A stretch of DNA of 35,730 nt from Granulicella sp. L46. Lineage in GTDB: Bacteria; Acidobacteriota; Terriglobia; Terriglobales; Acidobacteriaceae. Positions 11,149 through 18,894 of this stretch are shown piece after piece; position 1 is the first letter of the stretch; each line of letters starts with the position of its first letter. The stretch is from assembly GCF_009765785.1 (NCBI RefSeq), contig NZ_LMUT01000003.1, positions 93,310 through 129,039 on the forward strand, read 5' to 3'. The translations under genes and the position numbers were made by a program. The notes under the pieces are model-generated. The model ran no database searches and had not been told where the DNA came from. It worked only from the letters and a program-made list of their open reading frames with translations.

Positions 11149-12363
11149 TTAGTGGGTGGTGGCGATGGCGCTGACTACGGCGGCGTTGGTGCCGCTGCCG
11201 GCGCTGCCGGACGAGGTGAGCGCTCCGGTGGTGCCTATGGCGAAGAGCTCTATGCCGGTGGAGGTGTTGTAGCCGGAGGTGATGAGGTAGCCGCTGGTGT
11301 TGTCGATGGCGAGCGCGCCGATGGAGGTGGGGCCGGTGAAGGGGCTGCCAGAGATGGCCGTCAGGACGGCGTTGGTGCCGATGGAGAATCCGGAGATGGT
11401 GCTGTCGGTCTTGTTGCCTACGTAGACGAAGGTGGAGGCGGTGTTGACGGCGACCGAGCGGGGGCCGTTGCCGGCGGTGTAGGTCTTGAGGGCTGTGGGG
11501 ACTCCGGCGGTGGTGGCGGAAAAGACGGCCAGGCCGTTGGTGGCTGCGGCGTAGAGATAGTTGTTGGCGTCGATGGCAACCGCGTAGATGCCGATTTGGG
11601 TGGTCGCGGGGGCGACGGGGTTCTGGGGAGTGAGGGCGCCGGTGGAGGTGTCTAAGGTGAAGGTCTGGAGGCCTCCGGTGCCGAGGGCGACGGCAACGTA
11701 ATCGCCGCTGGGAGCGACGGTGACGTCGAGGGATGCGTTGCCGGTTGTGCCGGCACCGGGTGTGATGGCGCCGGTGGTGTTGAAGGTGAGAGCGCCGGTG
11801 GAGGTGTTGATGGAGTATTCCGAGAGGGTGAGGCTGTTGGCGTCGAGGACGAAGAGCCATTGGCCGTCGGGCGAGACGGCGAGAGAGACGGCGCTTTCGG
11901 TGATGAGAGGCATGCCGCTGGAGAGGATGTTGAGAGCTCCGCCGGTCTCGATGGAGTAGCCGTAGAGATAGCCGGTGGAGATGCCGGGGTTGCTGGCGGT
12001 GTAGAGGAAGGTGTTGGCAGGGGTGACGGCCATGGCGATGGGTTGGTAGCCGAAGGAAAAGGGCGCACTGGTGGCGTTGGTGGTCAGGTTACCGTTGTCG
12101 AGGTTGTAGCCGTTGACGTTGTTGGCGGAGGCGGAGGGGTTGGCTACGTAGGCGAAGTCGGTACCGGTGGCTGGGCAGGTGACGGTGGAGGATGGGACAC
12201 AGGGGGCGGCGGGGCAGCTGGTTTTGCCTTCGCAGACAAAGAAGCTACCGCAGCCGCTTAAGAGGGTGATGGCCGAGAGCAGGGCGAGGGCGCAGAGGTG
12301 CGCGGGGTTCGGGCGGAAGATAGAACGGCGGGGGGCAGGCACAGTCGGACTCTCCATAGCCAT
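11149..12363 (-). CDS. Beta-propeller lipoprotein (lactonase/YncE-like)
   Basis: This is a 404-aa predicted lipoprotein. The signal region (CALALLSAITLLSGC) ends with lipobox LSGC at about residues 35-38. The mature part is built of repeated blades with the pattern IAMAVTPANTFLYTAS, VSLAVSPDGQWLFVLD, RSVAVNTASTFVYVGN and IGALAIDNTSGYLITSG, each roughly 45-50 residues apart. This is the sequence pattern of the 6-phosphogluconolactonase/YncE seven-bladed propellers. Alanine, serine, threonine and glycine dominate. Whether it has lactonase activity cannot be judged; many such acidobacterial surface propellers are uncharacterised. The start could be either of two ATGs two codons apart. It lies upstream of the TonB-domain gene on the same strand with a 71-bp gap. 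Confidence 0.82.
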   Translation of the reverse strand: MAMESPTVPAPRRSIFRPNPAHLCALALLSAITLLSGCGSFFVCEGKTSCPAAPCVPSSTVTCPATGTDFAYVANPSASANNVNGYNLDNGNLTTNATSAPFSFGYQPIAMAVTPANTFLYTASNPGISTGYLYGYSIETGGALNILSSGMPLITESAVSLAVSPDGQWLFVLDANSLTLSEYSINTSTGALTFNTTGAITPGAGTTGNASLDVTVAPSGDYVAVALGTGGLQTFTLDTSTGALTPQNPVAPATTQIGIYAVAIDANNYLYAAATNGLAVFSATTAGVPTALKTYTAGNGPRSVAVNTASTFVYVGNKTDSTISGFSIGTNAVLTAISGSPFTGPTSIGALAIDNTSGYLITSGYNTSTGIELFAIGTTGALTSSGSAGSGTNAAVVSAIATTH

Positions 12364-12573
12364 CGGGCAGTGGGTTTGCCCTCTGATAGTAGTTCATTGG
12401 ATCAGGTGCACCCTGTTGGAGTGCTGAAGCTTAGGACGGATGGGAGGGGGAAGGGTTTCGCTGGGTGCGGAAGAATTGTTATGGCGGGCGGGATGGAAGT
12501 GTTTGGCAATCCGGGGGGAGCGGTGGAACGTCTCATGAAGGGAGGGCGGCTTTCAACTGCGAGGGCTAGGCCG

Positions 12574-12579
12574 TATCAT
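12574..12579 (+). promoter_or_regulatory. Possible -10 element close to the tatA/B start
   Basis: TATCAT matches five of six bases of the -10 consensus and ends 10 bases before the ATG at 12590. No Shine-Dalgarno lies between them. If used, transcription would begin at or next to the start codon and the mRNA would be leaderless. Confidence 0.35.
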
Positions 12580-12589
12580 CTGAGTCTGT

Positions 12590-13195
12590 ATGCCGAGTTT
12601 TCCTGACAGCATTTTTCTGTTTGTGTTGGCGCTGCTGCTGTTTGGGCCGAAGCGGTTGCCGGTGCTCGCGCGTGAGCTGGGTAAGTGGGTGGGGGAGTTT
12701 CGGCGGGCTAGCAATGAGTTCAAGATGCAGATGGAAGATGAGCTGCGGCTGAGTGAGCAGGCGGAACGGAATAAGCAAATTGCCGCGATGGAGGCGGCGG
12801 CGCCTGTGGCGCCTGCGATTACGGAGCCGGTGGCGGATGAGGTGAAGGTGTCGGATATGACGGTGGCGGAGGTGGAGACTGGAGAGGCCGCGGAGGGTTC
12901 AGTGGAAACCCAGGTCCCAGAAGCGGGACCTGGGGCACCCGGATTTGGGGTGGGGGACGCGGGGGTTGGGACGGAATATGAGGTGGTGGATGGGGTGAAG
13001 ACGGTGCTGCCGATTGCGGTGTCGGGGGAGTTGAAGATTATGCCGCCGGCTACGGGGTTGCCGGCGGCGGCGGCGAATGGGGGGCCACGGAATAGTGCGC
13101 TGAAGGGGTTGCTGGATGCGATTCCTGCGGCGGAGACGGCTGCAGATGAGACGTCCTCAGCGGAGTCGACGGAGACTACAGTTCATGGCAACTGA
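12590..13195 (+). CDS. Twin-arginine translocase TatA/TatB-family subunit
   Basis: The N-terminus PDSIFLFVLALLLFGPKRLP is a short membrane helix followed by the FGP hinge. The amphipathic helix VLARELGKWVGEFRRASNEFK follows; together these define TatA/TatB proteins. The remaining 140 residues are an acidic, proline/alanine-rich tail. The protein recruits or forms the pore for folded twin-arginine substrates with TatC. At 201 aa it is longer than TatA (about 60-90) and closer to TatB length. The last codons overlap the start of tatC by 11 bp. Residues about 107-120 are encoded by a repeat-like palindrome (see separate entry). Whether it acts as TatA, TatB or both cannot be decided here. Confidence 0.9.
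   Translation: MPSFPDSIFLFVLALLLFGPKRLPVLARELGKWVGEFRRASNEFKMQMEDELRLSEQAERNKQIAAMEAAAPVAPAITEPVADEVKVSDMTVAEVETGEAAEGSVETQVPEAGPGAPGFGVGDAGVGTEYEVVDGVKTVLPIAVSGELKIMPPATGLPAAAANGGPRNSALKGLLDAIPAAETAADETSSAESTETTVHGN
12909..12934. repeat. 10-bp inverted repeat inside the tatA/B tail
   Basis: CCCAGGTCCC (12909-12918) and GGGACCTGGG (12925-12934) form a perfect palindrome around the six bases AGAAGC, followed by GGCACCC. It is read in frame as part of the acidic tail (TQVPEAGPGAPG). The symmetry is unusual for coding DNA and suggests insertion of a REP-type repeat into a tolerant linker. Confidence 0.7.
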
Positions 13196-13970
13196 TCTGG
13201 TAGATCGCGCACGGAGCGCGGTGCATGAACGGGCGGAGCTGCCGGGGATGAGTTTGATGGAGCACCTGGAAGAGCTGAGGAATCGGCTGTTCTGGATCTT
13301 CGGATATTTGGCGGCCGGGTTCGTGGTGGCCTGGATTTTTCGGAATCGGCTGGTGGGGTATATCCAGAAGCCGCTGGTGGATATCGGGCTGAAGATGACG
13401 ATGACGCATCCTACGGATGCGATCAATTTCTTTATTAAGACGTCGCTGGTGTGCGGCGCGATTATTGCCTCGCCGTTCATTCTTTATCAGGTGTGGCTGT
13501 TTATTTCGCCGGGGATGTATCAGAACGAGAAGAAGTATGTTTGGCCGTTTATGACGGCTACGGTGGGGCTGTTTCTGGCGGGAACGTGGTTTGGGTATCG
13601 GTATGTGCTGCCGGGCGCGATGGTGTTTCTGATCCAGGATTTCGGCAAGAACTTTACGCACATGATCACGATTGACGATTACACGGGATTCTTTCTGGCC
13701 GTGATTCTCGGGTTGGGCATTACGTTTGAGATGCCGATTGTGATTTTCTTCCTGGCACTGTTTGGGATTGTGGATGCGAAGTTCCTGCTGAAGAATTTTC
13801 GGTATGCGGTGATGGCGATCTTTCTGCTGGCTGCGGTGATTTGCCCGGATCCTAGCCCGGTGGGGATGTGCTTGTTCGCGTCGCCGATGCTGGTGCTTTA
13901 TTTCGTGGGGGTGGGGGTGGCGTGGATTGTTACTCGGAACCGGAAGAAGAAGGACGTTGTGGCGGCATGA
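13185..13970 (+). CDS. tatC: Twin-arginine translocase subunit TatC
   Basis: This is the core receptor of the Tat pathway in the inner membrane. The 261-aa product (E. coli 258) begins MATDLVDRARSAVHERAELP. The hallmark MSLMEHLEELRNRLFW precedes the first helix. Several further hydrophobic helices follow, with the conserved FISPGMYQNEKKYVWPF and LGITFEMPIVIFFLALFGI segments. The open frame extends upstream, but the ATG at 13185 has GGAG (13171-13174) ten bases before it and overlaps the upstream stop by 11 bp, which implies translational coupling. It ends in a charged NRKKKDVVAA tail. Confidence 0.96.
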   Translation: MATDLVDRARSAVHERAELPGMSLMEHLEELRNRLFWIFGYLAAGFVVAWIFRNRLVGYIQKPLVDIGLKMTMTHPTDAINFFIKTSLVCGAIIASPFILYQVWLFISPGMYQNEKKYVWPFMTATVGLFLAGTWFGYRYVLPGAMVFLIQDFGKNFTHMITIDDYTGFFLAVILGLGITFEMPIVIFFLALFGIVDAKFLLKNFRYAVMAIFLLAAVICPDPSPVGMCLFASPMLVLYFVGVGVAWIVTRNRKKKDVVAA

Positions 13971-14004
13971 TTGAGGTGCGATTGAGCTTGAAAGAGCCCC
14001 TCAG

Positions 14005-14057
14005 CGGCTAAAGCCGTTTTGTGCTGGGTGAGTTTATGGCACGACTGAAGTCGTGCC
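14005..14057. repeat. Two REP-like palindromes after tatC
   Basis: The first is CGGCT-AA-AGCCG (14005-14016) followed by TTTT, which could also act as the tatC terminator. The second is a perfect 9-bp-arm palindrome, GGCACGACT-GA-AGTCGTGCC (14038-14057). Both have the two-base RA centre shared by palindromes elsewhere in the window. Confidence 0.65.
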
Positions 14058-14139
14058 CCTTCGAGATAATTACGGATGACAGGCTGCAGGACTGTGCTTC
14101 TGCCCGTTCGAAACGAATCGTACTGCCGAGGTTGCTGAG

Positions 14140-15057
14140 ATGAATCGTTTTCTTTGCGCGCTGTTGTTTGGGACGGCGCTAACGACTGCGCCGGTGATGC
14201 GGGCGCAGACGCGTGGGGTGAGTGGGGCGGAGGTGATGCGGCTTACGCAGGCGTATGTAAATGCGGCGCCGAAACGGTATATCGGATCGCCGGGGCATGC
14301 GGCGGCTGAGGCGTTTATCAAGGATCAATTCAAGCCGGAGGTGGCGAAAGGGAATTTCGTCGATGACAAATTTACGGCTCGAACGCCGATTGGGCCGTTG
14401 ACGATGCATAACTTAATTGTGAAGTTTCCGGGGAAGAAGGACGGGATTATTGTTCTGGCTTCGCATTACGAGACGAATTATTGGTTGAAGGATATTCACT
14501 TTATCGGGGCGAATGATGGGGCTTGTACTACGGCGTTGCTGATTGCGCTGGGGCAGTATTATCGCGAGCATCCGCCGCAGGGGTACTCGGTGTGGCTGCT
14601 GTTTACCGATGGCGAGGAGTCGATTAACAAGGAGTGGACGGATACCGATTCTCTGTATGGGACGCGGCATATTGCGGCGAAGTGGTCGGGGGATGGGACG
14701 CTCGGGCACATCAAGGCGTTTGTGCTGGCGGACATGATTGGGTGGAAGCAGTTGAACATCGATAAGGAGTCGAACTCTACGCCGTGGCTGTTGGAGTTGG
14801 AGGCGAAGGCGGGGAGGGATACGGGGCACTCTAAGTATTTGTTCAAGGACTCGCAGGCGATTCAGGATGATCATCTGCCGTTTGTGCAGCGGGGTGTGCC
14901 GTCGCTGGATGTGATTGATTTTCAGTATGGGACGGCGGCGGATCCTGAGGCGTTTCACCATACGGACCAGGACACGATGGATAAGCTGAGTGTGGCGAGT
15001 CTGCAGGTGGCGGCGGATATGTTTTTGGATTTGGTAAAGCTGATCGATCAGCGGTAG
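14140..15057 (+). CDS. Exported M28-family metallopeptidase, glutaminyl-cyclase-like
   Basis: This is a 305-aa secreted protein with signal peptide MNRFLCALLFGTALTTAPVM ending near RAQ. The zinc-site residues of the M28 fold are present: His109 in ASHYET, Asp126 in GANDGA, Glu159/Glu160 in DGEES, Asp198 in LADMIGW, and His273/His274 before TDQDT. The DDHLPFVQRGVPSLDVIDF segment resembles glutaminyl-peptide cyclotransferases, which close N-terminal glutamine to pyroglutamate on exported proteins, rather than broad aminopeptidases. GAGG lies eight bases before the ATG. The gene stands alone between tatC and terC. The cyclase assignment is inferred; a plain M28 aminopeptidase is the alternative. 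Confidence 0.85.
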   Translation: MNRFLCALLFGTALTTAPVMRAQTRGVSGAEVMRLTQAYVNAAPKRYIGSPGHAAAEAFIKDQFKPEVAKGNFVDDKFTARTPIGPLTMHNLIVKFPGKKDGIIVLASHYETNYWLKDIHFIGANDGACTTALLIALGQYYREHPPQGYSVWLLFTDGEESINKEWTDTDSLYGTRHIAAKWSGDGTLGHIKAFVLADMIGWKQLNIDKESNSTPWLLELEAKAGRDTGHSKYLFKDSQAIQDDHLPFVQRGVPSLDVIDFQYGTAADPEAFHHTDQDTMDKLSVASLQVAADMFLDLVKLIDQR

Positions 15058-15100
15058 GGTCCTGCGCGGACGGCGGGCGTTGGGGTTTCGCTTCTAGCTA

Positions 15101-15248
15101 AGGGCAGCGGCAGAAGCAGATTCCTGCGGGATGGTAGCTGGGAAAGCCAAGGGCAACAGCAAAGACAACAGCAGCTGCAACGGCAAGAGCAACAGCAACA
15201 ACCAATGCAGGGATCTCTCCACTGCGCTTCGCTTCGGTCGGGATGACG
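15101..15248 (+). repeat. Composite dispersed repeat, partial copy D
   Basis: This copy lacks the leading palindromes. It has the AGCAGATTCCTGCGGGATGG module (15117-15136), a long purine-rich GGCAA/CAACAG tract and the tail GGGATCTCTCCACT...CGGTCGGGATGACG. It fills most of the gap between the peptidase and terC genes. No riboswitch of the type often found before TerC-family genes was recognised here. Confidence 0.75.
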
Positions 15249-15317
15249 AAGTTGTGGGTGATTTGAATAGCGCTTGGGGGTCGGGCGCGGGGCGTGTAGG
15301 CTTTCAGGAGACTCTTC

Positions 15318-16226
15318 ATGACTCCGCTCTCGTATTGGATTACCTTTCATGTCGCGCTGGTCGCCCTGCTGGGGGTGGAGTATTTGGTGCACCTCGCGGT
15401 GCCGAATGCCCGGCGCAAAGCGATGTGGGCGATCGGGATGTGGGTGGGCGCGGCGCTGTTGCTGGCGGTGCTACTGAGCCGAGCGTTTGGCGCTACCGGG
15501 GCGACGCAGTACCTCGCGGGCTATGCGGTTGAACAGGCGATGTCGCTGGATAATTTGTTTGTGTTCCTGCTGCTGTTCCGGCTGTTTCGGATTCCGCCGG
15601 GAAAGCAGCCGCGGGTGTTGTACTGGGGGGTGGTGGGGGCGGTTGTGCTGCGCGGGCTGTTTATTGCGGGCGGCGTGGGGCTGCTGAATCACTTTCATTG
15701 GGTTGAGTATGTGTTTGGAGCGTTGCTGCTGGTGGCGGCAGTGCGGTTGCTGAAGCCGGAGCCGACCGAGGATAAGCCCGAGCGTACTCCGGGGTGGCTG
15801 AAGTGGCTGACGAAGTGGCATCCGATCAGTGAGAATCAGGATCATTTTCTGGTCGTGGAGAATGGGCAGCGCATGGCTACCGTGATGCTGCTGGCGCTGG
15901 TCGCGGTGGAGTTGACCGATGTGGTGTTTGCGGTGGATTCCATTCCGGCGGTGTTGAGTATTACGCGGCAGCCGTTTTTGGCGTACGCGTCGAACATTAT
16001 GGCGGTGATGGGGCTGCGGTCGTTGTATGTGCTGCTGGCCGCGGGGTTGGCGAAGCTGCGATATCTGCATTATGGGCTCGCGGCCGTGCTGGGGTTTGCT
16101 GCCGTGAAGATGCTGCTTGCGGATTGGGTGGAGATTGGGCCGGGGGTTTCGCTGGCCGTGATTGCGGGGTTGATGGCTGTGACGGTGGGGGTGTCGATGG
16201 TGGTGGGGCGGCGGGCAGTGGTTTAG
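15318..16226 (+). CDS. TerC/Alx-family integral membrane protein
   Basis: The 302-aa protein has about eight to nine hydrophobic helices. TerC-family signatures are clear: YAVEQAMSLDNLFVFLLLF with the acidic Glu and Asp in membrane segments, the second acidic motif VAVELTDVVFAVDSIPAVLS, and the ASNIMAVMGLRSLYVLL segment. A cytoplasmic loop at about 148-180 is hydrophilic. Family members (TerC, Alx/MeeY) are linked to tellurite resistance or Mn2+ export, and some metallate exported proteins; which applies here is unknown. AGGAG lies seven bases before the ATG. The gene is monocistronic by spacing, with a large inverted repeat downstream. Confidence 0.92.
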   Translation: MTPLSYWITFHVALVALLGVEYLVHLAVPNARRKAMWAIGMWVGAALLLAVLLSRAFGATGATQYLAGYAVEQAMSLDNLFVFLLLFRLFRIPPGKQPRVLYWGVVGAVVLRGLFIAGGVGLLNHFHWVEYVFGALLLVAAVRLLKPEPTEDKPERTPGWLKWLTKWHPISENQDHFLVVENGQRMATVMLLALVAVELTDVVFAVDSIPAVLSITRQPFLAYASNIMAVMGLRSLYVLLAAGLAKLRYLHYGLAAVLGFAAVKMLLADWVEIGPGVSLAVIAGLMAVTVGVSMVVGRRAVV

Positions 16227-16374
16227 TTCTCAGTTGTTCGTTCTCAGTTGTTAGTTGATAGAGCTGGAGATGCGGCGAGAAAAGTGGGGGCGTCTCGATG
16301 CTCGGGCTTACTAGAGACGCGGTCGCACACGGTGGGAACTGAGAACTGACAACTAATAACTGACAACTAGGCTG
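16226..16374. repeat. Large inverted repeat of 7-bp units between terC and aroB
   Basis: The left arm (16228-16260) is made of units such as TTCTCAG, TTGTTCG and TTGTTAG repeating every 7 bp. The right arm (16337-16369) is the complementary series (GAACTGA, GAACTGA, CAACTAA). Inside lies GCGTCTC paired with GAGACGC. The whole could fold into a long hairpin. Similar arms occur at 20345 and 28393. Confidence 0.7.
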
Positions 16375-16394
16375 GCGGGGTATTCTGAAGGACG

Positions 16395-17525
16395 ATGACT
16401 TCTGCGGATGCACGTACGGTGATTGGTGTTCGGACTCCCTCGGCTGAGTATGAGGTGGAGATTGGTGCGGGGTTGGTGGAGTTGGTGGGGGCGCGGTTGG
16501 ATGCGCTGCTCGGTGGTGGGCTGAAGGCTGGGAAGCAGCGGGCGTTTGTGGTGACGTCGCCGGAGATTGATCGGCTGTGGGGTGGAAAGTTGGAAGGTGG
16601 ATTCCCTGCTCCTCTTACGCGGCTGATGGTGCCGGCAGGTGAGGAGCATAAACGGCTGGCTACGGTGGAGAGGTTGACGGAGGAGTTGGCGGGGCTTGGG
16701 GCGGATCGGGATTCTGTGCTGGTGGCGCTGGGTGGCGGCGTGATTGGCGATATGACCGGGTTTGTGGCGGCGATGTATATGCGCGGGATTCGGTATGTGG
16801 GCGTGCCTACCACTGCGCTTGCCCAGGTGGATAGTTCGCTGGGTGGGAAGACGGGTGTGAATCTTGCGGCGGGGAAAAATCTGGTGGGGGCGTTTCATCA
16901 TCCGCTGGCCGTGTATGCGGATATTCGGACGCTGGGGACGCTGCCGGCGGAGGAGTTGCGGGCTGGCTTGCAGGAGTCTGTGAAGGCTGGGATTATTCGG
17001 GACCGTGGGTTGTTTGAATTTTTGGAGAGCGAGAGTGCGGCGGTGCTGTCGGGCGATGCTGAGGCGCTGACGCGCGTTGTGGCCGCCAGCGTTCGGGTGA
17101 AGGCCGAGGTGGTGAGCGCGGATGAGCGGGAGGGTGGGCTGCGCATGATTCTGAATTTGGGGCATACGCTTGGGCATGCGATCGAGGCCGCTACTGGTTA
17201 TAAACAGTTGCTGCATGGCGAGGCGGTTGCTTGGGGGATGGTTGCGGCGGTGGGGATTGCGAAGAGGCGCGGGACCGTGACGTCGGAGGAGGCGGAGCGG
17301 ATGGAGCGCGTGATTCGCGCGTATGGGCCGCTGCGTGGGTTTACTGCGGAGGCGAGTGAACTTGTGGCGCTGACGGCTAAGGATAAGAAGAATCGGAGTG
17401 GGGCGCGGTCGTTTGTGCTGCCGGTGGGGATTGGGGATGCAGTGGTGGTGAAGGATGTTGGTGAGGCGGAGTTGATGGTCGCGGCTAGCGCGATTGTTGG
17501 TGAGGCGCGTGGGGTGGGGGCGTGA
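16395..17525 (+). CDS. aroB: 3-dehydroquinate synthase
   Basis: This enzyme converts DAHP to 3-dehydroquinate, the second shikimate-pathway step, using NAD and a divalent metal. The 376-aa protein has the NAD-site motif [15 protein letters not shown], the substrate segment [19 protein letters not shown], and the metal-ligand motifs [10 protein letters not shown] and [11 protein letters not shown]. Length is in the normal 345-390 range. The start ATG at 16395 is preceded by GAAGGACG; a TATTCT hexamer eight bases before the ATG could instead be a -10. The stop codon overlaps the GTG of the methyltransferase gene (GTGA), so the two are coupled. aroC of the same pathway lies 9 kb away. Confidence 0.96.
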   Translation: MTSADARTVIGVRTPSAEYEVEIGAGLVELVGARLDALLGGGLKAGKQRAFVVTSPEIDRLWGGKLEGGFPAPLTRLMVPAGEEHKRLATVERLTEELAGLGADRDSVLVALGGGVIGDMTGFVAAMYMRGIRYVGVPTTALAQVDSSLGGKTGVNLAAGKNLVGAFHHPLAVYADIRTLGTLPAEELRAGLQESVKAGIIRDRGLFEFLESESAAVLSGDAEALTRVVAASVRVKAEVVSADEREGGLRMILNLGHTLGHAIEAATGYKQLLHGEAVAWGMVAAVGIAKRRGTVTSEEAERMERVIRAYGPLRGFTAEASELVALTAKDKKNRSGARSFVLPVGIGDAVVVKDVGEAELMVAASAIVGEARGVGA

Positions 17526-18283
17526 GTGTCGTGGATGAGGTGAATGCTGGGGCGCGGCCTGGGGGGGAGGCGGATGAGGCTGCGGCGGCGGAGCATGTGC
17601 GGGAGATTTTTGATTCGATTGCGCCTAGTTATGATTTGCTGAATCATCTGCTGTCGATGGGGTTGGATCGGCGGTGGTGGGGGCGGGCGGCTCGGAGTTT
17701 TCGGGAAGTGCTGGCGCGGCCGAATGCTCGGGTGCTGGATATTTGTTGTGGGACTGGCGATATGACGGCGGCGTTGTTGAAGGAGCGGCCGTTGAGTGCG
17801 GAGCCGGTGATCGGGCTGGATTTTTCTGGGGAGATGCTGGAGCGGGCTCGGGTGAAGTATGACGGCGCGAACGCGGTTTGGGTGAAGGGCGATGCGATGC
17901 ATCTGCCTTATGCGGACGAGAGTTTTGATTTGGTGACGGCGGCGTTTGGGTTTCGGAATTTGACGAATTATGCGGAGGGGTTGGCGGAGATTTATCGGGT
18001 GCTGGCGCCGGGGGGGCGGATTGGGATCCTGGAGTGCAATCAGCCGGATGGGCTGCGCGGGTTTGGATATGGGATTTATTTTCGGCATGTGCTGCCGGTG
18101 GTGGGTGGGATGATCTCGGGGAAGAGGGCGGCGTATCGGTATCTGCCGGAGTCGGTGGCACGGTTTCCGCGGCCTACGCAGATGCTGGCGATGATGAAAA
18201 ATGCTGGGTTCGAGGAGGGGGCTTGGGATGGGTATTTGTTGCGGGCTGCGGGGTTGTATCGGGGAGTGAAGCGGGCCGGGTAA
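17522..18283 (+). CDS. ubiE: UbiE/MenG quinone C-methyltransferase
   Basis: This is a SAM-dependent methyltransferase that methylates demethylmenaquinone (and 2-polyprenyl-benzoquinol in ubiquinone producers). The 253-aa length matches E. coli UbiE (251). [24 protein letters not shown] is the N-terminal family signature, [12 protein letters not shown] the SAM loop, [10 protein letters not shown] and [16 protein letters not shown] the later motifs. Acidobacteria usually make menaquinone, so the MenG role is more likely; that is inference. The gene starts with GTG overlapping the aroB stop by four bases, so aroB and this gene form an operon. An 11-kb stretch around it uses an unusually G-rich codon set. 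Confidence 0.94.
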   Translation: MSVVDEVNAGARPGGEADEAAAAEHVREIFDSIAPSYDLLNHLLSMGLDRRWWGRAARSFREVLARPNARVLDICCGTGDMTAALLKERPLSAEPVIGLDFSGEMLERARVKYDGANAVWVKGDAMHLPYADESFDLVTAAFGFRNLTNYAEGLAEIYRVLAPGGRIGILECNQPDGLRGFGYGIYFRHVLPVVGGMISGKRAAYRYLPESVARFPRPTQMLAMMKNAGFEEGAWDGYLLRAAGLYRGVKRAG

Positions 18284-18341
18284 AGGGAGGTTGATGGTTC
18301 TCCGTTTTCGTTGTTGGATTTGGGGCGGGTAGAGGGAGGTA

Positions 18342-18721
18342 GTCCCAGGGGCTAAAGCCCGGATCCTTGGGCGGTTTGAATGTCCGGGCTGAAGCCCGGA
18401 CCTATCTCAGAGGCAAGAGCAACCGCAAGGACAACAACAACCGCGAGAGAAGAAGCAGATCCCTGCGGGATGACAGCCAGAAAGGCAAGAGCAACGGCAA
18501 CCGCAACAGCAAAGCAAAGGCAAGAACAACGGCAAGAGCAACAGCAAAGGCAAAGGCAAGAGCAACGGCAACCGCAACAGCAAAGGCAAAGGCAAGAACA
18601 ACGGCAAGAACAACGGCAACGGCAAAGACAAAGGCAACAGCAACGGCAACAGCAACAGCGAATACAGGGGTCTCTCCACTTCGCATCATGATGAGGCCAT
18701 GATGCTTCGGTCGAGATGACG
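18342..18721 (+). repeat. Composite dispersed repeat, full copy B
   Basis: The order is as in copy A: palindrome around GGGGCTAAAGCCC (18349-18360), 8-bp-arm palindrome TCCGGGCT-GA-AGCCCGGA (18383-18400), and ACCTATCTCAGAGGCAA. Then the AGCAGATCCCTGCGGGATGACAG module (18454-18476) and an expanded GGCAA/CAACGG tract (about 18490-18660) are seen. The tail hairpin is GCATCATG (18683-18690) with CATGATGC (18698-18705), then CGGTCGAGATGACG. It occupies most of the gene-free stretch 18284-18894. The open frames across the tract encode only QRQEQRQ-like repeats. Confidence 0.85.
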
Positions 18722-18894
18722 TTTCGGTCGGGGTGATTGGGCGCGGGGAGCTGAATGTGGCGTTGAGGGAGTGGGGCGTTGTATGGCGTTTGCGGAGTTG
18801 AACAGGTATGCTCAGGGCGATGGAATGGGCGATGGGGCAGAGGGCGACGTGCGGGGTGGATGCGGGTGGTTGAGGCTGGCCGGAGCATGGAACG

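Noticed and set aside
11078-11860. N-terminal 261 codons of the long frame continuous with the TonB-domain gene
   Set aside because: This part is arginine/histidine-rich, overlaps the real beta-propeller gene on the same strand in another frame, and a GTG with signal peptide starts the true protein at 11077.
15058-15317. Manganese riboswitch (yybP-ykoY type) before the TerC gene
   Set aside because: The region is mostly composite repeat D; no matching stem and loop pattern was recognised.
16226-16374. Possible CRISPR array in the 7-bp repeats
   Set aside because: Units are 7 bp, contiguous, without spacers, and arranged as an inverted repeat; no cas genes nearby.
18367-18702. Open frames encoding RQEQRQ-type or KAKARTT-type low-complexity proteins on both strands
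   Set aside because: They are translations of the purine-rich tract in composite repeat B; several frames are open at once because the tract lacks stop codons by composition.
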